From positions 1,791,001 to 1,855,000 of the forward strand of contig JBAMJR010000154.1 in assembly GCA_038501785.1 (NCBI GenBank): a stretch of 64,000 bases of DNA. Direction: 5' to 3'. The translations under genes and the position numbers were made by a program. Below are positions 1-13,200 of this stretch, in pieces; the first letter of the stretch is position 1, and each line of letters starts with the position of its first letter. The notes beneath the pieces are model-generated. The model did no database searches, was not told the origin of the DNA, and was given only the letters and a program-made list of their open reading frames with translations. The DNA comes from Myoxocephalus aenaeus. Lineage: Eukaryota; Chordata; Actinopteri; Perciformes; Cottidae.

Positions 1-3000
1 AATGCATATCTTTTATTCATCAGCTAACAACTAAAGACACAGCACATTGTAGATATATTTACCCCACATATTCCTAGTTGTACTGTGTTTCTGCAATAAG
101 AGACCAGATTTTTGCTTTCCAGAGCCGATGCAAGTTTGCATGGAAATGCTGATGAAGTGTTCTATTTACAAATCAAAGATTGACATAGAAAACCACAATT
201 TCATATGAAAACCAAACAAAACAAAGAGAAGCAAACATACAATTTCTGAATAAGAATAAGACACTAACTGGATCTCTTCTTCTTTGCAAGTAAAACATTT
301 GCATACATACACAGGACAGTCACATTTCATTTTAACACATTTTTGGATTATCAGTATTTGTAGATTCACATGTGAGAAATATCGACATTTGGCCATTGAT
401 TACAAAAAGCAGAAAGAGCTAAACATATTACAAATGTCTGTTATATACAGTAAATACTGTGTTGCATTACACACTTGTTTTTGCAAGATTCTCACAAATT
501 GAAAGAAACATCATGACAAATAAAATGTTTAAAGTTTTTGGTGGATTTTCCTCTAAATACACTGGCAAAAGAAATTATTTCTGTTGCATTAGTTTGGTGG
601 CACAAAATCTACTATACATTTAAAAAATAACTATTATTTTGAGAACTGAAACAATTAACTAAATGGCGGCCACTGCTCGCTCACAATAAAAACATGTGTC
701 AATCTGTCTGTGCAGGTTTACGGTGTTTTCACCACTAACTTCACAGCAATATATCCATAAAAAACAAATCCTACAAGTAACAAAGTACAACCCTGTGCAG
801 GTTTACATCATGCAGCACTGTGTCGATTTCATGTCATTGGTTCTGATGAATTTCCAAAGAGCAGACACAGGTCAAGTGACAAAATAATCACAAAAAGACT
901 CTGAAGAAGTGAAAGGCAACCAACCAAGACTGTATACTTGATAAACAGCATGACTCATGGTGCAGTGTAATGCATGGTGACATGCAGACAAGGTCCAGAT
1001 ACACCGTGTCCTCTAATTAGCTGAGTTAAGATGACAGGTCCAGTGCATAATACTGCTTATGATGTGAATTTACCCTGTGTATTAAAATCTCAGGGAAAGT
1101 CCGATTTCTGGGTTAATACTATTCACCCAGAAATCAGTTCAACTGCATTATGACTGGATGATGTGCTTAGATTCCTTTAGAGCATAGACCATTGTATATG
1201 CATAAAGACGTGTCTATATCCACTCAAGCATTCATTTGTTGTGCTCTTCTATTTAATGGCTAAATCATTTGAAGACCTTTACACATTTGTTACACACATA
1301 TGTTGCACTCTTCATCAATCCTCTCCTTAAAAAGAGAGAAAACGAGACTGCTTTGGCAGTCAATTCGCCAGATTTAATGCAAGCCTGCACCAAACAAACA
1401 ATGACAATTGAGTGGGTGTTTTTCTTTGTAAAGTAATACACGAAAATCCACTCAGTTTTCCCTTAAAACACATGTCATTAAAAATAAAGTTTTAGAAAAA
1501 ATGAATCAACATCAATCGGGTGTGATAATATTATTAAATATCATGTTTATGATTGTTGGTGGCCGAGAGGTTGAGCTATTGGCATTGTAGACAGATTGTC
1601 TAAGTAGTCTCTATATCTATGCATAGTGCAAGATTCTTTAACATGTGGTACTTGTATGTATACAGTTATCAACCCTACTTCACGTGTTACCATATTGTGC
1701 ATTTCATAAAGTGACATCATTGGAAACCTGTAGAAGTCAATAGTGCATTTTTAAGAAAAGAAAAAAGAAAGAAATATTTGTTTGTATAAAAATATACAAT
1801 CATTTAAAATATGTATTATATGGGCCAGAGGCCAACAGATTTGACTGAAATTCATCTGAATTTCAAACCAAAGTTTATGGAGATATATTAGACTCTCACT
1901 GTATTGCAAATCTACTCAAATGCATTGAAACTGGAAGACAATTTTTGTGTATGCAGGCATAAAGAAAAAAGGTTTACAAGGGTACAATAAAACACAGGAA
2001 TGTGTTTTGACGTATGCTTTTGAGTGTCAAAAGTTTGAGATATTATGAGCTGAGTTTTAAGTGAAGGGCTTTGGATCTAGTACAAATAAAGTCAGACCCT
2101 CGATACATTTTTAATAAGTGCTTTTTCGGCTGTGTTTGCCAGAAAATGCATATTTGTGAAACATGATAAATACCGTTTTAGTTCATTTTCTTTCAGTTAC
2201 AATGAATCTGAATAATCTTTTAGTAACAATGTTTCTGAGTGAAGTTACAATACATTGATATTTAGCTCAATACAATTGCAACATGTGTCCATAATCAACA
2301 AATGCAGTTGGTTTAGAGCTGGGGAGGCTTTGAGGGAACACCACTGATTAGATCTGGTCAGTATATTTTTAGGATACATTAGTTATTTTCCCTCCAAATC
2401 TGACAACAAAAGAGCACAGATTTACTGGCCTCATAATCTGTAATTTGAGATATTACATTGGAATTTCCCAGAGCTGTGCATACTGGAGGAAGAACTGCTT
2501 CCCTAATGTTTCTAATCCCATTTTTCACATGAACACAATTTCCTAACTCATGTGACTTTTGTCAACGCCTAAACACAGGTCATATTCATGGTTACACATG
2601 AATCTACTTTAATCTCATGTGTGAGTTTTGTCTTAAATAGATTTTACAGAACTGGGAGCTATGCATAAAACTGTAACAAAGACCTGGTTTATTTGGGGAT
2701 AGCGACTATCATCTGCACACCCCATTAACACTCATGAAATGCAGCTAATTTGAGAGTCAAAGCTCAGTCTCACATATTTGTCAATGAAACAGCTCCAGGA
2801 TACATTTTATGTAGGGATGAGTCATAAAAGCCCCATATTTCTGGTTGTTTGTTCATATTAACAAATGTAAACCAATCCGTTAGTCACCACAGGGGTAAAG
2901 GGATAAGTGCTACTTTAAAACAAGTAGCGCTCCCCTTTATTAGTCAAACATGATTCCCAGAAATGCATACTGTAGCTCACAATCCATTGTACTAATAAAG

Positions 3001-3108
3001 GTGATGAAATAGTGCTGCCTGATTTTTTAAACATGGTCTGATTCCTGATACAAAAAAATAATACATTGCATCAATGCATCCACTCTGACTGTCCAGGGGT
3101 TAAGTCTC
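1..3108. other. Region 3' of slitrk5: 3' UTR and non-coding sequence
   Basis: There is no credible protein-coding gene here; open frames are short and lack domain-like composition. The part nearest 3108 should be the slitrk5 3' UTR, transcribed on the minus strand. The sequence is AT-rich and holds several minus-strand AATAAA words, the closest at 2936-2941 and 2688-2693. How far the UTR extends cannot be decided from sequence alone. Confidence 0.6.
2936..2941 (-). promoter_or_regulatory. slitrk5: Candidate poly(A) signal of slitrk5
   Basis: The minus strand reads AATAAA about 170 bp after the slitrk5 stop codon. It is the first canonical hexamer downstream of the coding exon. A second lies at 2688-2693. 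Transcripts of this family often have long 3' UTRs, so a more distal site may also be used. Confidence 0.3.
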
Positions 3109-5712
3109 TTAAAACTGTGTAAATGTTGTTCTTTTTTCAAGAACCTCAAGGTAATCGGGATCAATATGAAGCTTTGCTTTTAGTTCCCAGTACTCACTCC
3201 TGTTGGGCTCCACATACACAGTACCTGGTGATGCACAATAGAGTATTGTCTGTTGTATTCTATCTGGGTGCATGTATTGATGCCTTGCATCAAAGTCTGA
3301 GGCATACTGACTTGATGAATGCGCTGCTTTCCTGCATGGTAACGTATTGCTGTAGCACGTGTGCTTGTCAGACTCGAGTACATCTCTATAGTAACACTGG
3401 TCATCTTGGTGAGGGTTGGAGGGCTTGTTAAGAGGCTCTGAAGTGGTGACACTGTATTCCGAGCTTATAACATTACTGGCCGCCTCTTCATCCGAGTGAG
3501 CCAGAAAAGCGCCGCTCAACTCATCAAAGTCTCTAAATCCATCCACTGATTTGCTGTCCGTCGGGGTTTGGGCAGTGGTTCTGCATGCGGTTTCTGTGGG
3601 AGGTGGGATGTACTCATACACATGTCCAGCAGATGTTCTGACTTTGGGAATGGATCCCTTTTTGTAGAGACCATATTCAATGTTGAGAGAGCTAATGCAA
3701 GCGTTCATGGAGTTATTATGCTCGTTTTGATTCTTTTGATGTCGCTTTTTCATTACCACGAACAATCCTGCAGCCACAAACACAGACACAATGAACATGA
3801 GGAGAAGGGCAAGAATCATCACAGATAAAGGAATGGCGCTGTATTGTATGTCAGAGTCCAAGGATGTTTCTATGGTGATGGTGCTGCCAGGGAAAGATTC
3901 TTCAGAGGGTGGGATCATGGAGGCAAGTATATCAGAATTATTAGGGCAAAAATTTGTTCTCTTAATGTATCTCATATCCTCCCCGGCTAGCCTTTTGGGT
4001 GTACCACAGATGACGTTGTTTACAACTGTGCCTGTGCTAAGCTGCTCCAGCCACATCTTTAACTCCAGTATGCTACAAGAGCAATCCCAGGGATTCTCAA
4101 ACAAATCAACTTGCACCAGTGCTTTAAGTTGATCTAGCACGCCGCTGACCGGAAGATATCGCAAATGGTTGTTGCGAAGATTTAGCCTGGCTAATGTAAG
4201 GTCATTAAATGTTCCCACGGGTAAAGTTTTCAAGAGGTTATTGTTCAGAAAAAGAAGCTGAAGTTTGGGTACGTGCTGAAAGGTGTCAGAACCAACCTCT
4301 TTAATGACGTTGTATTCTAAATATAAGAACTGTAGAGTGTCCAGTCCATAAAACATGTCAGCGGTTAGATGGTCAATCAAATTACCGTTAAGGTATAGTC
4401 TTCTTAGATGTGTCAAATCGCCAAAAGCTCGGTCGTGGATGCGAGATACTCGATTGTTACCAAGATGAAGCAAATCTAACCCAGTCGCCTCGATAAAATC
4501 GGATCGACGCACCACTGGGATATAATTCCCTGTTAGATACATCTTTTTGGGATTGTATGGTTTGGGATTTAAGTCAGAGATATGTTCAATCTTTCGCTCC
4601 TGGCAGTTCACATTCAGGCCGAGGTCTGAAATTTGAAGGTTGCAGGTGCAGGCAGTTGGGCAATCTAAAGGCACGGGGGACTTGGTTTGATATGAAATAA
4701 TTTGGCCATAATTTTGTGGTTTATTAGATGGGATGCGAGCAGTTGGCCTTGATTTTAATTTTCCTGACTGGCGAGGTCCCTTCGTGGGTCTTGATGAGGA
4801 CCGAGCAATCCCAGATGAGGTGAAGGAGGCTGTGACCAGAGCTGGCACGGTCCTACGGTATGCATCAGTGATCAAATGTGGCGGGGGTGGCATCTCATAT
4901 TCAGCAATGGCTCTCCTTGGGCACAACTCCTGTTTTGAAACCTCATCAAGATCTCTCCCATGAAGCCGGAAAGGGAACTCACAAACAACATCCCCGACTA
5001 AAGCTGCGTATGATATGCTCTCGAGCCAGGTCTTAAGTGCAATCAGCTCACACGAACAGTTCCACGGATTCTCCTCCAGCTGTAACTCCACAACACTGTT
5101 CATGTGGTCCAGCAGACCGGAGTAGGGAAGCACTTTGAGCTGATTCCCTCTTAAATCCAAATGAGTCAGTGGAACGTACTGGAAAATGTTCACCGGCAGA
5201 CTAGAAATTAAGTTGTCATTGAGAATCAGGACCTCCAGATTCCGAAGTCTGCTCAGGGTATTCGGGGCCACATGAGTGATATAATTATAATCAATTTGTA
5301 GATATTCCAGACTTTCAAGGCCAAAGAAGAACTCTTCCTTCAAGACGTCAATTTTGTTATTGTTGAGATGCAATCGTTTTAATCCCTGAAGTCCATTAAA
5401 AGCTCCTGCTTCAATCTCAGATATGTCATTATTCCCCAGATGTAATATTGTAAGTCCTTTGTACTCAACAAAATCATCGGCAGATAGCGTTTTCAAAAGA
5501 TTCCCAGTAAGCAGCAGATGATACTGGGAGAAGTACACTGGGCTTATGTCTGAGAGACTTGCAACTCCTCTGTTTTCACAGCTCACTGTGAGTATCCCCT
5601 CTCTCTCCTCACAGGCACACAGTCTTTGACATATTTCTCCATAATTGCCAAACATCTCAACAGTACACACTGACATTGCACTTAGCAAAACATATGAAAT
5701 CCAAAGATGCAT
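3109..5712 (-). CDS. slitrk5: SLIT and NTRK-like protein 5 (SLITRK5-type) transmembrane receptor
   Basis: This is an 867-aa single-pass neuronal receptor; SLITRK family proteins act at synapses by binding presynaptic receptor phosphatases. A signal peptide covers about residues 1-19. The first LRR block has a cysteine-rich N-cap (28-50), repeats to about 205 and a C-cap (215-264, NPWNCSC). After a Ser/Thr/Pro linker (265-350) the second block has an N-cap at 351-373, repeats 388-530 and a C-cap 540-589 (NPWDCSC). One membrane helix lies at about 628-654. The tail ends in YLEVLEKRTTFTQF, the family's conserved terminal segment. Stretches such as DEVSKQELCPRR and NLQISDLGLNVNCQERKIE match SLITRK5 better than SLITRK1 or SLITRK6 as I recall them. 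It is shorter than human SLITRK5 (about 958 aa), mainly because it lacks the proline/glutamine-rich and glycine-rich tail segments. The coding region is intronless, as in the family. The start ATG follows a good splice acceptor directly. Confidence 0.93.
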   Translation of the reverse strand: MHLWISYVLLSAMSVCTVEMFGNYGEICQRLCACEEREGILTVSCENRGVASLSDISPVYFSQYHLLLTGNLLKTLSADDFVEYKGLTILHLGNNDISEIEAGAFNGLQGLKRLHLNNNKIDVLKEEFFFGLESLEYLQIDYNYITHVAPNTLSRLRNLEVLILNDNLISSLPVNIFQYVPLTHLDLRGNQLKVLPYSGLLDHMNSVVELQLEENPWNCSCELIALKTWLESISYAALVGDVVCEFPFRLHGRDLDEVSKQELCPRRAIAEYEMPPPPHLITDAYRRTVPALVTASFTSSGIARSSSRPTKGPRQSGKLKSRPTARIPSNKPQNYGQIISYQTKSPVPLDCPTACTCNLQISDLGLNVNCQERKIEHISDLNPKPYNPKKMYLTGNYIPVVRRSDFIEATGLDLLHLGNNRVSRIHDRAFGDLTHLRRLYLNGNLIDHLTADMFYGLDTLQFLYLEYNVIKEVGSDTFQHVPKLQLLFLNNNLLKTLPVGTFNDLTLARLNLRNNHLRYLPVSGVLDQLKALVQVDLFENPWDCSCSILELKMWLEQLSTGTVVNNVICGTPKRLAGEDMRYIKRTNFCPNNSDILASMIPPSEESFPGSTITIETSLDSDIQYSAIPLSVMILALLLMFIVSVFVAAGLFVVMKKRHQKNQNEHNNSMNACISSLNIEYGLYKKGSIPKVRTSAGHVYEYIPPPTETACRTTAQTPTDSKSVDGFRDFDELSGAFLAHSDEEAASNVISSEYSVTTSEPLNKPSNPHQDDQCYYRDVLESDKHTCYSNTLPCRKAAHSSSQYASDFDARHQYMHPDRIQQTILYCASPGTVYVEPNRSEYWELKAKLHIDPDYLEVLEKRTTFTQF

Positions 5713-5716
5713 TTTC

Positions 5717-6202
5717 CTGAAAAAGGTTGGCCGAGCTCACAGTCCCGCTAAGGTATCCTCAATGTCATCTAGAAATAAAAGACATACAATGGTGATGTAA
5801 AAACAGGCAGACTGCAATTAAAGCAACTTCCATACAACAAGCTGTAGCCTGCGTGAGTCAAAGGTTCATTTGCTGTTACCCAGGGGTAACTTCTATCTGT
5901 GTGGATGCTGATTTTAAAATGGCTCAAACAAAGCAGGATAGAAAGCAACTCCTTCAAGCTATGTAAATAACACAAAAGCAAGGTCAAAGCAAGACATGAG
6001 CGCAAAACAATGCACTAAATCCGCTGTGAGGGGAAGCCGCATCGCATTTGCTCACTAAGACATCCACATGCAATTAAATGCTGCTTTTAATTTAAATATA
6101 TGTAAATTAAAGGTTAGCGGAGATTCTGCACCGTAGTGCACGCCTTGTCAGACACAAGACAGCCAGCATAATTCATGCCTAAGTCCTGGTGGAAATACAT
6201 AC
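5717..6202 (-). other. slitrk5: Probable 5' UTR intron of slitrk5
   Basis: On the minus strand a pyrimidine tract and CAG acceptor (CTTTTTCAG, AG at 5717-5718) lie four bases upstream of the start ATG. About 480 bp further upstream, GAG followed by GTATGT makes a near-consensus donor (GT at 6201-6202). Together they imply a 486-bp intron between a non-coding first exon and the coding exon. This comes from splice motifs alone. Confidence 0.5.
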
Positions 6203-6400
6203 CTCACGCACGCTGATGAAGATGTAGGCTTGTTTGGGTATTTCAGCGCATCTTTTATTTTTAATCCGTCACAACGAAAAGAGGAAACATGATCTATTCA
6301 GTGCGAGTGCGTTCGTCGCCTCTAATGCACCGGGGAGGATGAGAGAAACGCTGATCAACCAGAACTGCCAAATGCTTCTCTCTTACCAGAGGAGACGCAG
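6203..6400 (-). other. slitrk5: Probable non-coding first exon and promoter region of slitrk5
   Basis: The 3' end at 6203 is set by the GAG/GTATGT donor. The 5' limit is a guess because no TATA box or clear initiator is visible. CpG density is raised from about 6,200 to 6,520, consistent with a promoter. Just upstream lies a long C tract followed by a CT tract at 6440-6488. Confidence 0.35.
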
Positions 6401-6439
6401 CTTTGCCTGGTAACAAAGTTGCTTATTCGCCCTCTTTCA

Positions 6440-6448
6440 CCCCCCCCC

Positions 6449-6481
<33 letters not shown>

Positions 6482-6488
6482 GCTCTCT
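6440..6488. repeat. C20 homopolymer followed by a (CT)n tract
   Basis: A run of 20 C residues (6440-6459) passes straight into a CT dinucleotide repeat broken by one CG. It sits immediately upstream of the inferred slitrk5 first exon. On the gene's sense strand it reads as GA repeats followed by a G run. Confidence 0.95.
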
Positions 6489-6491
6489 CAG

Positions 6492-7156
6492 TGGCTCACG
6501 CACGCAAGCGCGCGCGCTGACTGTGGTCGGGAGGACATGTCAAGTCATTTCAAGCACAAAGAATCAGCTCACTGGGCCATCGAGACATATCCCGCCAAAA
6601 GATGTTGACCTACCTACAGGAACTATGTCCCAAAACATATCAATAATTCACTGTTCAAACGGGCTGTTACACCGCTTATGTTATTCATCCTGGAAACAAA
6701 ACCGTCACCAGTTTGTCAAATCAGTTGTTCATAATCTGTCAATCATGTAATGTGAGGTCTCTTGGGGGGTCTCTTCAAAGAAGATAATGGTCTTTATTTA
6801 CAATCGATTAGACCCGCATATTCCCACTGGCAGAGCAGTTTATTTACATCCAAGCTGCTATTTTTTTTATTTATCTCACCACAGTCAGAGTGCACAAGGT
6901 GCCCTGTAGGTTCCCATATTACTTCTGCCAGTCAGAGGTCAGATGCTGTGAGGTTTGATGGTGGTTCAGGCAGAATATTTTGACCAAAACAATCAGGTAC
7001 TTGCAAACCCTTGGATGAACTATCACACGGATCCCATTTCAGCTCTTGAAAAGCTGCACTAAAGTGCTTATGTGGTCTGTGCAGAACAGCCTTAATAATC
7101 ATGTCATCCACTAATGCATGAACACACAGGCTTTGCCATGGCAGGACATGTATTGA

Positions 7157-7224
<68 letters not shown>

Positions 7225-10200
7225 ACACCTCTCCCCCCTCCTCCATCTGTGCCAACGGAACGCTTGCAAATTATAAGTGATACTCCTGAAATGGTACAAT
7301 ATCTGTCTGTTGCTTTATTAAAATTAAACTGAGTCACACCGAGTATGAGTTTGTTTTCACCCGGCAACTGGCATGAGTTCTCGCAGCGGTATATACATAC
7401 AGTGTATCGTTTTTATTTTCATTTATCAGAAGTAGTAGCATCTGAACTGGTGGCACATGTTGCATTTGAAATTTTGCGTCTCTTTACTGAGAGAGCAAAA
7501 GGTAAAGAAAAAGACCTGTCATCCCCGTCTCAACCTGATGCGGTAGCACTCATGCGGAAACATGTCAAGTATTGTTTTGTATATCGTTGTGTCCTCATAG
7601 AGCTATATCCATCATCATCCTCCCCATTTGGCTCATGCTCACATGGGAGGAGAGCAGGCACATCAGGGACACTGCCTGTGGCTCATACTAAAGAGTATGA
7701 AGGCTGTATTCAGCCTGCATGCAATTCATTTGTGCCTCTTCTTTCCTTTGCCCTGAGAGGTTTGCACTGCATATTGGGCGAGACCTTCAGCATGAGCTAA
7801 ACCCCATCATTACTCCACTATTCCTGCATAAATTAGCATTTATATTTGTTGCAATATAAAGCAAATTGTGGAGCTTGTGCGAAATAGCTGTCATCACAAA
7901 CATCTGAATGTGAGAAATCATTTTTTTTTTTTTTTTATACTTTAATGAAATAGTCTTCCAATTTTGTTTGTGTGGATTGTGTGTCTTTGCATTTTGTGTA
8001 CATTCACACTTTGCATCTCTCTGCAGTTTGATAATCCCTGTTGTTCATCCATGGTTACACTGTGCAGAGGGAACATGAGGCACACAGGCGATGCATGAGA
8101 CGAGCCTCATCTCTCCAAGTCTTCCACGACACTGAACATAATCTTCATCAACTGGGAGCCAAAGACAGCTACTCTTCACACACACACTTACCCACATACA
8201 CATGCACAGGCGCACAAAGGGAATCAGCATCACAAATGACTGGAAGAAAATGATGATGACTAACAATGATGTGCTCCAAGGTCAGAAATACACAAATGGA
8301 GTTGGAACTGTGCCACAGAGGATGATGGGTAGTGCCTGTGATGTATGTTCCTTACAGATGGTGCGTCGCACTTTGTCATCTGTGTCCAGCTGGAGAACAG
8401 AAGAACACTTGGCGTCCCAATGAACTTTTCTGGTTTTGTCTGGCAGGAACATTACCGTCAGGGCTCCCACGAGCATTTGATGCATCTGAAGCGACGTTAC
8501 ACTGCAACATAACACAGAGTATTGTGTCAACACAGTATGCAAGGCTTTTATTTCCTGGCATTATCATAGTATTATTGACAGGGAGAGTTTTAGTCTCCAC
8601 AGTGGACACTGAATGAATATTTGCAGAAGCGGTCTAAATTAAATTGATGCAATATGGAAAAAGAAAGAAAATACTACTTTAATCACCATTACTTGTACTT
8701 GCATTTAAAACTGTAGTCCTGGGTCGAAGTCCATGGTGCTGAAACAACCTCTGACCACGAAGACAATGAGGAGATGGCCAGGCGAGGCTTTGAGGCCGCT
8801 TCAAAGGAAGTAACTTGGAAGAGCGGGCTGCAAGGCGAGGACATTGCAGGCTTCCTGACACACTCCATCATGTGTAATCTTTGAAAATAACGTGTCCATC
8901 GGGAGAGGTGCAGTGTTTTTACAACAGGTTCTGGGTCCCCCCTGAACTAAAGCCTCCAGTGAATGACAGAAAGAGGTCTTTTATGTCAGGGACAAAGAAG
9001 AACAGAGGTGAGTATAGAAAAAGCAGAAGAGAAAGATCAAGGAGGGCAGAAACTGTTACAGGAAGAAGACTGAGGACAGACTGCAGCAGAAGAATGTGAG
9101 CGAGTTTGTAGGAGCATGAAAAACATCTTTGGTTACAAGAAATCCAACAGCAGGCAGTCTGAGAACATGCCTCCCAGAGTATCTCTGGTCTCCCTCGAGG
9201 AAGTGGGGGAGAAAAAGATGATGGCCACATTATCAGCCATCATGGATGACACATCTCACCCCCCGCATGGATCCTTAAGTGCCCATAGCAGCTCCTTCTC
9301 TGGCAGGCATCTCCCTAAATAAAGGGTTACTACAACATGTGTTTCATCTTTGCTGCCAGGAGGCTCTGCAATCTCCACTATCCTCAGCAGACCTTCAAAA
9401 ACGCTATTAACCTGAATGTTTTTCAAGTATTTTCATCATACGGCACTATCTGGTTACATAAATCTATGCTGCTTTTACTTTGACACCTTGTTCTCATTCA
9501 AATGCACATTTTCATTCAAATTCTTCTCATTTCATATTATTTATCTAATGGAGTCTTTTATCTATATAACACTTTTTTCCTATTTCCTTCTGTGCCCTCT
9601 AATTATTTTTTTCACACACTTTGTGAAGAGCGTTTTATTGAACTGAGCAGCTGGGCTCATTTTATTGAACCTTTTCGTGGAAATCCCGGGTGTTTTATTC
9701 GTAATTGCCATTTGCCCATCTACAGCTATTACACCCTCATGATCTCTCTTTGAATTAGTGCTCCTGTGGTCTATTATTTTTTCACACATGTTTGGTGTGG
9801 GTGTTTCCTTGCCCCCTCAGAAAGCTGAGTCAGAACGTGTTGCTGTTGTACGCCTAAATACCATTGAGATATTGACGTATTAGTAGATAAACTTCACGAC
9901 AATTGCAATTTGATTACATTTCTTGTTCCCTTTAATTTATAGAATAATGTTGTTTTATGTATATATTGGTATAACACCTTCTTGTTCTATATATAAACAA
10001 AGTATATATATATTTTTTATAACCTATAATATGTCTCAGCTTTTTAGTACTGCCCTACTGCTGTGGCACTTAAACGTTCCCTTGTGGGAACTATAAAGTT
10101 GTTCTTATTTCATAGTGGCCATAAATTTGCTGACTCAAGATCGTAACATTTTTATATCAAGGGTCCATCAATAGATACTCATCTGACTGAGGCTGATGCC

Positions 10201-13200
10201 TGACGCGCGCCCTTTGAGGCATTTTGTGTTTTACTACTGCCTAAGATGTGAGTGAAAATGCTGTATTTGAATAATTTCATTCTTTTCATTCTTTCCAGTC
10301 AAAATGTTGGAGACCTGCAGCTCTCTAACATTTTGACTAAGACCTCTTGGACATGTTGTCAGGACAGCTTGTGGTCCATGAACCCCAGCATTTGCACCAC
10401 TGCTCAGGAAAATAAACAGAATCAGAGTCTTTGTTTTTATGCTAAATGCTGTGGCACCACCTGTTGGTCAAATTTAAGAAATACACAATTAAAAAGGGAG
10501 ATAAGAGACAACGTGAGGATTGTACCTGAGAGTATCTGCTGGTTAACGACAATTGTATTCTGATGTATCCTACAGCAACACTGGTGGACACAATTCTTCT
10601 TGTAACCCATCCTTAATTTAAAACATCCTGACATTATACTCATCCATCTTTGTGAAAAAGAAATCACAGAACTCAAATGACTGATTTGTCTATATATTAT
10701 AGTTTGCAATGACAAGTCAGCTGCGCTGGAGCTGTAGCGCTGCATAGTTGGTTGGAAGAGAATAACGAGACAGAAAGTGACATGTTTGCGCTCACAAATA
10801 ATTCTGTGAGCTGTGGCTTCTTCAAGCAACACCTCATCTGTGCGCTCACAGGATATCTTTTAACCTTGTGAACACTTGAGGTGTGGCTTGAAGAATACGA
10901 GAGCTGTCTGTCAACAAGAACCATGAAACATTTATTACCAACAGTCATGTTGAAAATGGAAAAGCTATTTGATATCCTTTGGTTTGACTGCTTACAGTAA
11001 GAAGTAACTAGAGTCAAATTGCTTGCAGTTTCTTCCATTTGCTTCAGTTTGATGTCTGACATAGTAGAGAGTGCTTCACTCCAACAGCTGTTTTAATGAC
11101 TCAGAACATTTTAGTTAAGAATATACTTTAACCAACAACCTATCAAATGTCTTTGACCCTAACGCTAATAAACCTAACCCTAACTCTTTTTTTTTCAACA
11201 GTTTATTTCTCTCATGCTCTTGTTGTTAGAATTATATGATTGGGCAATTAATTTAACCTGAACCAAATTAAGCAATCAAGAAAATTATATGTAATTTCAC
11301 CTTAGACCTCAAGGTGTCACTGCTGATTCAGGAAAGACTTTTGTCTCTTCACTTCAAGTACTCCATCCTTTGTTATTCCTTGCTTTCACTAGGATTCGGA
11401 GACATTTAATGATTCGCGGGTGGAATAAATTCTAAACTAATTAGAAAACATTGGATTAGTATATTTCAAACAAAAACTCCCAGATTCACTAATTCAGCAA
11501 GGATGGACCTCATTAAACTGATTCACCTGATTGTGCAAATGTTGATGCTCTGATTTACAGCTCAGACAGACGGTTTTTGTTTGAAGTTAATGGCCTGATT
11601 GTTCACCTGTAGTACATAGTTTCTTTTTAGAGTGCATTTTCCCTTTAAGTCTGTCATACACAAGCAGCACAGCTCGTGGCAAATATTCTCTCTTAATTTG
11701 ATAATACATTCTGTGCATTTCATGTATTTCTGTCACACATATTTTGAAGCAAAACAGCAGTTCAAAGATGATTTGGTTGTGCAGAAAAACACATAACACG
11801 GATTAATTAGAGTTTAAGTATTTTCGAAACCCCCAAGACAGGAAACATAAAATAATGTTGCCTCATGTGGAGGAAAAATAAAACACTAGAAACCACCACT
11901 TGAAGAATACAAATTCTACATGTTCTGGCTGCTTGAAAGCACAGCTATCTTCACAGTTCCTGCTTAGGTCTGATGGGAGCCAGAGAAAGTCTTGACATGT
12001 TCACTAAGGTCAATTGCTGTGTGGTGTTAGTGGGGGTTCCTACCCTCCTAATTAAAAGCTACATCTACCTTATCTCAGTTCCTTATGCTGACATGACTCT
12101 CCTGCAAACTAAAGACATATTCTCTTTGGCTGACAGATCAAATGCTAATAATGAATAAACAAGCAAGCTACGATCACCAAGCAGGTCTAGAATGAACAAC
12201 TTTGCCGGAGCTCTCGGAGGATTGCAGGAGCCACACGGCTAATCTGATGTAGAAAGATCTCTGTGGGCTTTATCGTTGACTCTGATGACTAAGAGCCACC
12301 CAAGGTAATTACCTTGGTCAGAGAGGTCACTGTGGAACGTAATGGAAAAGTAACTGTGTGGGGAGTTGGACTTAGTTACATTTAACCAAGCAAAGGCACT
12401 GAATTGAATTACTAGAGAATAAAGATTCAGAATTGGGTTTATTGCCAAGTTTGTGGCATGGATTTTGTTTTAGTGTATCGGTGCGTAAAACAAACATGAG
12501 AGACAATTAAATAAAACATAAGAACAACTATTACACAAAGAAGCATCAATGCCGAACAAACAATATGAACAGTATATCTGGATTAAAAAGAAAGAGCTTT
12601 TTTAGAAGTGGTAGTTTTGTACAAAAATAGCAAAATTGTGCAAAGGTTCACAGTACAAAGTATCAAAAACAAAAGATGTCAGCTGTGTGATCATATAAAT
12701 CAGAAAAGGAGCGAAGAGCGACACAGCTGTGTTGTGTTGTCATTCAATTAATGTGACCTACATGTGTGACAATCAAAATGTGACAGTTTTGTCATTTTGT
12801 CTTTAGAGTAATTGTTTTACAATTGAATGATGGCGAACACGGAGCTAGGTCCAGTGTTTTCCCCCAAAGAAACAGGTTGTTACAGACTTCCCTACAGAGA
12901 TGAGACAAACACGGGACTGTGAAAGTGTGGCAGCAGGGTACTTGAGCTTTATTTAGCTATGTGCCTTTAATTCACCGGGGGATTGGGTGCAATGCTGATT
13001 GTTCACAACCACAGCATAAAAAAAAAAAAGAATGAGGCCTCTCTGATGTTGCCACGGTAACACACATTGTGCCTTTAATGACAGCCTCTGCTCACATCTT
13101 TTGGGTGATCGTTTGCAGCCATGATAATATCCAAACTCACACTGCACAGATTCTCTGTACTTACTAAGTTATGGGGTTGAGTATGTTTTACTGATTGAGT

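Noticed and set aside
1558..1620. tRNA-like start GGTGGCCGAGAGGTTGAG (box A-like)
   Set aside because: Box A fits, but there is no box B (GGTTCGAATCC-type) at the right distance and no cloverleaf can be drawn.
7104..7367. Open frames rich in Cys/Val or Thr/His repeats across CA microsatellites (also near 31386, 35464 and 59692)
   Set aside because: They are translations of dinucleotide repeats, with no start context or splice support.
11158..11186. CCTAACCCTAAC resembling an interstitial telomere repeat
   Set aside because: Only about two imperfect units; too short to be meaningful.
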